A stretch of DNA of 5,148 nt, from NCBI GenBank assembly GCA_001724315.1, contig MEEC01000214.1, positions 1 through 5,148 of the forward strand. The letters are read 5' to 3'. The position numbers and the translations under genes were made by a program. The notes beneath the pieces are model-generated. The model saw only the letters and a program-made list of their open reading frames with translations. It was not told the origin of the DNA and did no database searches. Positions 1 to 4,098 of this stretch are shown here, piece after piece. The stretch's first letter is position 1, and each line of letters begins with the position of its first letter. Source of the DNA: Lautropia sp. SCN 70-15 (GTDB lineage: Bacteria > Pseudomonadota > Gammaproteobacteria > Burkholderiales > Burkholderiaceae_E).

Positions 1-115
1 CGCCGGCATGGGCATGTACGCGCTCAAGCTCTACTACGACACCGAGGAGTCGCGCGAGGGCGTCAAGGCCTTCCAGGAAAAGCGCAAGCCCGACTTCCGC
101 AAGCACGCCAAGTGA
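1..115 (+). CDS. badI: 2-ketocyclohexanecarboxyl-CoA hydrolase (BadI-like), C-terminal end only
   Basis: Partial gene: the frame is open from the left edge (first full codon at 2) and ends at TGA 113-115, leaving 37 residues. The visible tail has ALKLYYDTEESREG followed by FQEKRKPDFRKHAK. This is the typical C-terminus of crotonase-fold enzymes (...F.EKRKPDF), and its wording is closest to BadI, a MenB-related member of that family. BadI hydrolytically opens the ring of 2-ketocyclohexanecarboxyl-CoA to give pimeloyl-CoA, the last step of cyclohexanecarboxylate degradation in Rhodopseudomonas palustris. The AliB-like dehydrogenase 22 bases downstream on the same strand supports this reading and suggests one operon. 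The catalytic residues lie outside the window, so another enoyl-CoA hydratase/isomerase family member cannot be excluded from the tail alone. Confidence 0.72.
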   Translation, partial: AGMGMYALKLYYDTEESREGVKAFQEKRKPDFRKHAK

Positions 116-126
116 TCGACCGCAGC

Positions 127-130
127 GAGG
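127..130 (+). promoter_or_regulatory. Shine-Dalgarno that decides the aliB start
   Basis: GAGG lies 7 bases before the ATG at 138 but only 1 base before the in-frame ATG at 132. The spacing favours 138, which gives a protein starting MNPY. Confidence 0.55.
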
Positions 131-137
131 CATGGCG

Positions 138-1289
138 ATGAACCCCTACATCGACGAGGATCTCGCGGCGCTCGGCGAGCACGCCCGGCGCTTCGCGACC
201 GACCGGATCGCGCCGGGCTTCCTCGAGCGCGACCGCACCCGGGTGCTCGACCGCACGCTGATGCGACAGATGGGCGAGATGGGTTTCATCGCCCCAGAGC
301 TGCCGGAGCAGTACGGCGGCCAGGGCATGGGCTGCCTGGCCGCCGGCGTGATCCACGAGGAGATCGCGCGCGCCGACCTGAGCCTGTCCTACATCAACCT
401 GCTGGCTTCGCTGACCGGCCAGATCCTGGCCGAGCACGCGCGGCCCGACGTCGCCGCGCACTGGCTGCCCCGGCTCACCCGGGGCGAGGCGCTGCTGGCG
501 ATCGCGCTGACCGAGCCGCGCGGCGGCTCGGACGCGGCCAACTTGCGGCTCAGGATGACGCGCGACGGCGACCACTACGTGATCGACGGCGAGAAGACCT
601 CGATCTCGGCGGCCGACCAGGCCGACGCCACCGTGGTCTTCGCGCGCACCGGCACGGTCGAATCCGGCGCGCGCGGCGTGTCGGCCATCCTGGTGCCGAT
701 GGACACGCCCGGCGTGACCACCACCCGCTTCGACTGCCACGGCCAGCGCGCGATCGGCCGCGGCTCGATCTTCTTCCAGAACGCGCGCGTGCCGGCCAGC
801 CACCTGCTCGGGCAGGAAGGCCAGGGCTTCGTGCAGGTGATGCAGGGCTTCGACTTCTCGCGCGCGCTGATCGGGCTGCAGGTGCTCGCGGTGGCCCGCG
901 TCGCGCTCGAGGAGACCTGGGAGTACGTCGCGCAGCGCGAGGCCTTCGGCAAGCCGCTGTCGGCCTTCCAGGGCGTCTCGCATCCGCTGGCCGACTACGA
1001 GACCCAGGTCGAGGCCGCGCGGCTGCTGTGCCTGCAGACGCTGTGGCTCAAGGACAAGGGCCTGCCGCACACGGCCGAGGCCGCGATGTGCAAGTGGTGG
1101 GGCCCGAAGCTCGCCTACGACACGGTGCACCAGTGCCTGCTGTCCTTCGGGCACGGCGGCTACGACCGGGGCCTGATGGAGCAGCGGCTGCGCGACGTGC
1201 TCGGCTTCCAGATCGGCGACGGCACCGCGCAGATCATGAAGACGATCATCGCGCGCGGGCGGGCGGGGCGCGGGGCGGTGCCGGCGTGA
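138..1289 (+). CDS. aliB: Cyclohexanecarboxyl-CoA dehydrogenase-like acyl-CoA dehydrogenase (AliB/BadJ type)
   Basis: FAD-dependent acyl-CoA dehydrogenase of 383 residues, full length for the family and cytosolic. It is predicted to desaturate cyclohexanecarboxyl-CoA to cyclohex-1-ene-1-carboxyl-CoA, passing electrons to electron-transfer flavoprotein. Seen: N-terminal helical domain (about 1-115), middle beta domain with the flavin-site signature ALTEPRGGSDA (123-133), and C-terminal helical domain with REAFGKPLSAFQ (267-278) and SFGHGGYDRGLMEQRLRDV (336-354). The catalytic-base motif, usually Y-E-G-T, reads GDGTAQIM here, so Asp361 (codon 1218-1220) takes the Glu position. Another Asp (Asp80, in ARADLSLSY) lies in the helical domain. 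The AliB assignment rests on overall resemblance plus the BadI-like gene just upstream; a general short-chain or branched-chain acyl-CoA dehydrogenase is the alternative. The start at 138 is preferred over 132 (385 residues) because of Shine-Dalgarno spacing. Confidence 0.8.
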   Translation: MNPYIDEDLAALGEHARRFATDRIAPGFLERDRTRVLDRTLMRQMGEMGFIAPELPEQYGGQGMGCLAAGVIHEEIARADLSLSYINLLASLTGQILAEHARPDVAAHWLPRLTRGEALLAIALTEPRGGSDAANLRLRMTRDGDHYVIDGEKTSISAADQADATVVFARTGTVESGARGVSAILVPMDTPGVTTTRFDCHGQRAIGRGSIFFQNARVPASHLLGQEGQGFVQVMQGFDFSRALIGLQVLAVARVALEETWEYVAQREAFGKPLSAFQGVSHPLADYETQVEAARLLCLQTLWLKDKGLPHTAEAAMCKWWGPKLAYDTVHQCLLSFGHGGYDRGLMEQRLRDVLGFQIGDGTAQIMKTIIARGRAGRGAVPA

Positions 1290-1306
1290 AAGACCGGGGG
1301 TCCGGC

Positions 1307-1322
1307 GATCGCTGACGCGATC
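1307..1322. terminator. Weak hairpin between convergent genes
   Basis: Inverted repeat GATCGC-TGAC-GCGATC (6-bp stem, 4-base loop) in the 31-base gap between aliB and the converging DUF2283 gene, touching the latter's stop codon. There is no T-tract on either side, so a role as terminator is only suggested by its place. Confidence 0.2.
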
Positions 1323-1551
1323 AGTCGCGCAGCCTGAGCGACACGGCCCCCGACCCGGACCCGACACGCTCGACCGACAGATCGGGCAAGGCCGCGCGCT
1401 GGGTGGCGTGCTCGATGGTCATCGCGCACACCTGACCGCCCGAATCGAGGTCGACAACGGTGTTCTCGTCGAGATCGCGTGACTCCGCCACCGGCGTTGC
1501 CCGGAATTCGAGATACAAGGTGTCGGTGTCCGGGTAGTACCTGACCTTCAT
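1321..1551 (-). CDS. DUF2283 family small protein (possible antitoxin-like partner)
   Basis: 76-residue protein matching the DUF2283 pattern. It opens MKVRYYPDTDTLYLEF, the hallmark Y-x-x-x-x-D-x-L-Y-[IL]-x-F strand pair, followed by acidic DLDENTVVDLDSGGQ (27-40) and the helix AMTIEHATQRAALPDL (43-58). The family is short, cytosolic and of unknown biochemical role. Its ATG (1551-1549) overlaps the TGA of the upstream DUF4258-like gene in an ATGA, so translation is probably coupled. An AGG lies 8 bases before the ATG, inside the upstream gene. The pairing of a DUF4258 gene with a DUF2283 gene recurs in bacteria and is often regarded as toxin-antitoxin-like; that role is inference here. The gene converges on aliB with only 31 bases between the stop codons. 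Confidence 0.82.
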   Translation of the reverse strand: MKVRYYPDTDTLYLEFRATPVAESRDLDENTVVDLDSGGQVCAMTIEHATQRAALPDLSVERVGSGSGAVSLRLRD

Positions 1552-1799
1552 GGCGCGAACCTGCGATCGAAGAAGGCATTGTGCACGGTTTCTCCATCGG
1601 GGAGCAGGACGACGCGCAGCCAGCGACCGTCCGCCTCCGGCACCCGCCCCCAGAGCCGGATTCGACCATCGCCCTGCACCTGCCTTGCCGAAGGGGACGC
1701 GATGACCCGAGCTATCCATGAGTCGTGGATGATCGCGCGATCCGGGCGGGACCGCATATCGCGGAAGTAAGCTGTCGTCGGAAAGCGGACCGGGTGCAT
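1548..1799 (-). CDS. DUF4258-like small protein (possible toxin-like partner)
   Basis: 83-residue basic protein. The segment AYFRDMRSRPDR (10-21), the central QGDGRIRLWGRVPE and the end LRVVLLPDGETVHNAFFDRRF (one unit of strands and loop) fit the DUF4258 family, whose members commonly read Q-x-D-G-R-I-R-x-W-G ... L-R-V-V-x-x-x-D-G-x-T-x-H-N-A-F-x-D-R-R-F. The conserved His, Asn, Asp and Arg residues near the C-terminus are the natural candidates for an active or binding site, but no reaction is established. ATG at 1799 is the first possible start: an in-frame TGA lies five codons upstream (1814-1812). No strong Shine-Dalgarno is visible. Codons such as ATA, ACA, GCT, TCA and AGG occur, unlike the neighbouring genes, hinting at separate acquisition. 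It is first in a two-gene unit with DUF2283. Confidence 0.75.
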   Translation of the reverse strand: MHPVRFPTTAYFRDMRSRPDRAIIHDSWIARVIASPSARQVQGDGRIRLWGRVPEADGRWLRVVLLPDGETVHNAFFDRRFAP

Positions 1800-1899
1800 C
1801 CCCGAACCGTGTCACCATGCCGGCGACCGGGCAATCGGACGAACGGCCTAAGCGCATCGCCGATATGGCCCGGCACCCACCCGCCGATGCCTTCGTTCG
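1800..1899. other. Divergent intergenic spacer with no clear promoter
   Basis: These 100 bases separate the DUF4258-like gene (leftward) from the membrane-protein gene (rightward) and must hold promoter elements for at least one of them. No convincing -35/-10 pair, operator palindrome or RNA structure was found by eye on either strand. Confidence 0.4.
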
Positions 1900-2664
1900 A
1901 TGCTCCTGCTGCTCAAGCTCGCCCTCGTCCCGGCCTCCATCCTGCTCGCGACCCTGGCCGCGCGGCGCTTCGGCCACGCGATCTCGGGGCTGCTGGCCGG
2001 GTTCCCGATCATCGGCGGGCCGATCGTCGCGGCGCTGATGATCGACCTGCCGCCGGCGCAGGTGGCCGACATCGCGCAGGCCACGCTGGCCGGCTGCCCG
2101 GCGTCGATCGCGCACATCGTGACCTTCGCCTGGCTGTCGCGCAGGCTGCCCTGGTGGGGCTGCCTGGCCTTCGCGGCGCTGGCTTTCTTCGCGGTCGGAA
2201 GCCTGACCACCGCCGCCTGGGTGCCGGTGTGGTTCGTGTTCGCGCTCGCGCTGGCCGGGCCCTGGATCGCCTGGGCGATCATGCCGCGCGCGCCCAATGC
2301 GAGCGGCGCGGTGCACGTGCCGCGCGGCGAGGTCCTGATGCGGGTCGCCGCGGGCTTCGTGCTGGCCGCGGCGATCCTGCTGAGCGCCGAGCGGGTGCCC
2401 GCCGCGGTGAGCGGCCTGATGCTCGCCTGGCCGATCAGTGGCAGCATCCTGCCCAGCTTCACGCTGCCGGTCCACGGCCACGCCGCGACGGTCACCCTGC
2501 TGCGCGGCTTTGCGATCGGGCTGGTCGGCTTCGTGGTGTTCTTCGTGGCCCTGGTGATGCTGCTGCGGCTCTGGGACGCGAGCCTGCCGTCCTTCGTGGT
2601 GGCGGCCGCCCTGTCCGCGCTGGCGGGCTGGTCGGTGCACCGGATCCGGCAGCGGCGCGGCTGA
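1900..2664 (+). CDS. Uncharacterised multi-spanning inner-membrane protein with internal duplication
   Basis: 254-residue hydrophobic protein; function unknown. About nine membrane segments are visible: roughly 4-20, 28-48, 58-79, 84-101, 105-127, 147-163, 168-188, 198-222 and 229-246, with positive residues after several (ARRF, SRRL, C-terminal HRIRQRRG). Two segments carry the same motif: ISGLLAGFPIIGGP (28-41) and VSGLMLAWPISGSI (170-183), sharing S-G-L-x-x-x-[FW]-P-I-x-G. The surrounding helices also line up at an offset of 142 residues, so the protein is a duplicated four-helix unit joined by one extra helix. The paired Pro/Gly helices suggest a transporter-like or channel-like core, but no named family is recognised and no substrate is inferred. 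ATG 1900 is the first possible start: an in-frame TAA lies at 1849-1851 with no start codon between. No good Shine-Dalgarno is visible. Confidence 0.85.
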   Translation: MLLLLKLALVPASILLATLAARRFGHAISGLLAGFPIIGGPIVAALMIDLPPAQVADIAQATLAGCPASIAHIVTFAWLSRRLPWWGCLAFAALAFFAVGSLTTAAWVPVWFVFALALAGPWIAWAIMPRAPNASGAVHVPRGEVLMRVAAGFVLAAAILLSAERVPAAVSGLMLAWPISGSILPSFTLPVHGHAATVTLLRGFAIGLVGFVVFFVALVMLLRLWDASLPSFVVAAALSALAGWSVHRIRQRRG

Positions 2665-2673
2665 AGCCGCTGC
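2649..2673 (+). terminator. GC-rich hairpin spanning the stop codon of the membrane-protein gene
   Basis: GCAGCGGC (2649-2656) pairs with GCCGCTGC (2666-2673) around a 9-base loop that contains the TGA stop (2662-2664). A shorter alternative, GCGGC/GCCGC with loop TGAA, competes. No T-tract follows, so this is not a canonical intrinsic terminator and may only reflect GC-rich coding sequence. Confidence 0.25.
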
Positions 2674-2906
2674 GCCCCGGGGTATCACGCCGCGCTACCG
2701 CGCGCGCCGCGCTTGCCGCGCCCTTGCCGGCCTGCCGATCATCGTCTCACCGAATGCGGACAAGAGAGGCAGCGATGAAGCGAGGCAGCGCGAGGCGAAG
2801 CAGTTCCCGGAGAGGCGACGAGACCGCCGCAGGCGAACGATCCGGCCGCCACCGATCGAGCGAGCACGCGGCGATCCGCAGCCCGCATGAGAACGAGGGC
2901 TCGACG
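2665..2906. other. Region of about 240 bases without a firm gene; GA-rich repeat
   Basis: No well-supported gene. The first part (2690-2740) is GCGC-rich. From 2764 it turns purine-rich, with a 9-base direct repeat GAGGCAGCG at 2766-2774 and 2782-2790 and a partial third copy (CGAGGCGAAG, 2791-2800). An ATG at 2775, preceded by AGAGG with 5-base spacing, is in frame with the small ORF starting at 2907. It would add 44 polar, Arg/Ser-rich residues of low complexity to that ORF. Confidence 0.4.
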
Positions 2907-3092
2907 ATGCGAAGGCTGCGAGCGGCCTGCCTCGCCTGCCGGCTGCTGGCGCTGGCCGCCTGCGCGGCCGGCCTCGCGCTCGCCGTCCAGGCGCAGGCGC
3001 ATGCCGCGCATCCGGCCGGCGCTGCCGCGCCCGGCCTCACACTGGCCCTGCTCGGCGCGATCGTGGCGGCGCTGGCCGGCCGTCAGCGATAG
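2907..3092 (+). CDS. Possible small membrane or secreted protein, 61 residues
   Basis: Short frame with GAGGG (2895-2899) 7 bases before its ATG. The product starts MRRLRAACLACR, has a hydrophobic stretch (13-28), a small Ala/His-rich middle with AQAHA at 29-33 that could be a signal-peptidase site, then a second hydrophobic stretch (44-57) and a basic end GRQR. This fits either a two-helix membrane protein or a signal peptide plus C-terminal anchor. No family is recognised. A longer form could start at ATG 2775 (105 residues), also with a Shine-Dalgarno. Against it: Ala/Leu-rich frames arise easily by chance in DNA this GC-rich, and its last 10 bases overlap the end of the convergent copG-like gene. 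It may be transcribed with the membrane-protein gene upstream, or it may not be a gene. Confidence 0.4.
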   Translation: MRRLRAACLACRLLALAACAAGLALAVQAQAHAAHPAGAAAPGLTLALLGAIVAALAGRQR

Positions 3093-3556
3093 GCGCGCCA
3101 GACCGAGGCGCCGCCGTCGCGCGCCACCAGCAGCACGTCGTACGGGTCCCGCTGGTCGCCCTGCTCCATCCCCGGCGAGCCGATCGGCATGCCGGGCACC
3201 GCCAGGCCGAGCGCGGCAGGCCGTTGCGCCAGCAGGCGCTTCACGTCCTCGGCCGGCACGTGCCCCTCGACCACATAGCCGTCGACCAGCGCCGTGTGAC
3301 AGGACCCGAACTTCGCCGGCAGGCCGGCCTTCGCGCGCGCGGCCGTGTTGCCCACGTCGTGGATCCGCACGTCGAAGCCGGCGGCCTGCATGTGCTCGAT
3401 CCAGGCCCCGCAGCAGCCGCAGGTGGGGGACTTCCAGACCTCGACCAGCGGCCGGGCGCGCGCGGCGAAAGCCGGCAACGCCGGCGCTGCCAGGGCAGCG
3501 GCCACCGCCGCCGTTGCCGCAGCCAGCAGCTTGCGGCGCTCGTTCGATCGATTCAT
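3083..3556 (-). CDS. copG: DUF411 periplasmic copper-binding protein (CopG-like)
   Basis: 157-residue DUF411 protein. An N-terminal export signal is visible: ERRKLL followed by an Ala-rich core ending near PAFA-ARA (about residue 31). RR-K-L-L could be read as a weak twin-arginine signal, though Sec export is equally possible. The mature part has the family's copper motif SPTCGCCG (Cys46, Cys48, Cys49, a CxCC), SCHTA (Cys86, His87), EGHVP (His99) and PGMPIGSPGME (Met123, Met130). Characterised CopG proteins from Pseudomonas and Vibrio bind a cluster of Cu(I) ions through the CxCC and neighbouring ligands and contribute to copper tolerance; the same role is inferred here. It is last in the operon, 4 bases after the cupredoxin stop codon, with GGAG embedded in that gene's final codons, so the two are probably translationally coupled. 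Confidence 0.9.
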   Translation of the reverse strand: MNRSNERRKLLAAATAAVAAALAAPALPAFAARARPLVEVWKSPTCGCCGAWIEHMQAAGFDVRIHDVGNTAARAKAGLPAKFGSCHTALVDGYVVEGHVPAEDVKRLLAQRPAALGLAVPGMPIGSPGMEQGDQRDPYDVLLVARDGGASVWRAYR

Positions 3557-3560
3557 CTGG

Positions 3561-4064
3561 TTACTCCGTGACGGTGATGCGGCCGACCATGCCGGCCTCG
3601 AAATGCCCGGGGATCAGGCAGGCGAAGCGGTACTCGCCGGGCTTCGTGAACTGCCAGACGATGCGGCCGCTCTTGCCCGGGTCCACGTGGGCCATGTAGG
3701 GCTCCTCGTGCTCCATGCCGGGGAACTTCTTCATCATCTCGGCGTGCGCCTTCAGTTCGGCCTCGGTGCCGATCACCATCTCGTGCAGGACGCGGCCCGC
3801 GTTGGCGATCTCGAAGCTCACCGTCTCGCCCCGGCGGACCTGGATCGCATCGGGCGAAAAGCGCATCGTGTCGCTCATGTCGACGCGGATCGTGCGGGAG
3901 GCCTTCGACGGATCGCCCGTGCGGCCGAAGGCGGTCTCGACGACCTCCAAGGCCTTCCGGCCATGCGACGCGTCGTGCGACGAGCCGTGCGCCGAGGCGC
4001 CGGGAGCGCCGGCAAGCAGCGACGAGCCCAGCAGCGTCGTGAGAATCGCGGTGTGAAACTTCAT
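3561..4064 (-). CDS. copI: Periplasmic cupredoxin, CopI-like copper-tolerance protein
   Basis: 167-residue secreted blue-copper-fold protein. Signal peptide: MKFHTAILTTLLGSSLLAG core with likely cleavage after GASA (residue 25). The mature N-terminus is His-rich (HGSSHDASHG, 26-35). The cupredoxin domain follows (about 58-167) with type 1 copper ligands His94 (in VLHEM), Cys149, His154 and Met159 (FACLIPGHFEAGM). The loop between the first His and the Cys is long and rich in Met, His and Glu (HAEMMKKFPGMEHEEPYMAH, 107-126), giving possible extra copper sites. These features match CopI-type cupredoxins, which support copper tolerance in the periplasm of Rubrivivax and Vibrio; a generic plastocyanin/azurin-family label is the safer fallback. 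AGGAAG 6 bases before the ATG supports the start. It lies 34 bases after the multicopper oxidase gene and 4 bases before the DUF411 gene, so a shared transcript is likely. Confidence 0.87.
   Translation of the reverse strand: MKFHTAILTTLLGSSLLAGAPGASAHGSSHDASHGRKALEVVETAFGRTGDPSKASRTIRVDMSDTMRFSPDAIQVRRGETVSFEIANAGRVLHEMVIGTEAELKAHAEMMKKFPGMEHEEPYMAHVDPGKSGRIVWQFTKPGEYRFACLIPGHFEAGMVGRITVTE
3564..3567 (-). promoter_or_regulatory. Shine-Dalgarno of the copG-like gene inside the upstream gene
   Basis: GGAG lies 7 bases before the ATG at 3556 and overlaps the last sense codons of the cupredoxin gene (ACG GAG TAA). Ribosomes finishing that gene would sit on this site. Confidence 0.6.
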
Positions 4065-4070
4065 TGGTAT

Positions 4071-4076
4071 CTTCCT
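4071..4076 (-). promoter_or_regulatory. Strong Shine-Dalgarno of the cupredoxin gene
   Basis: AGGAAG (complement of CTTCCT) sits 6 bases before the ATG at 4064, within the 34-base gap after the multicopper oxidase gene. No terminator or promoter is visible in this gap. Confidence 0.6.
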
Positions 4077-4098
4077 TTCTCTGGAAATCGGTTTCGGA

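Noticed and set aside
132..137. Upstream ATG of the acyl-CoA dehydrogenase gene
   Set aside because: The GAGG Shine-Dalgarno is only 1 base away; the ATG at 138 has normal 7-base spacing. The difference is two residues and cannot be settled by eye.
63..1367. Long open frame of 434 codons on the - strand opposite aliB
   Set aside because: Product is rich in Arg, Ala, His and Gly with no family resemblance; it mirrors the codon bias of the clear acyl-CoA dehydrogenase gene on the + strand.
1321..2688. Long open frame on the - strand running into the DUF2283 gene
   Set aside because: Only its last 76 codons (from ATG 1551) look like a real protein; the upstream part is low-complexity antisense of the membrane-protein gene.
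3071..3087. Hairpin at the end of the DUF411 gene considered as an intrinsic terminator
   Set aside because: Six pairs including a G-T, no T-tract, and it lies over the stop codon; too weak to annotate as a terminator.
1725..3092. 455-codon open frame on the + strand through the membrane-protein region
   Set aside because: It is an out-of-frame shadow of the 1900-2664 gene with Arg/Ala/Gly-rich sequence; only the end from 2907 (or 2775) merits consideration.
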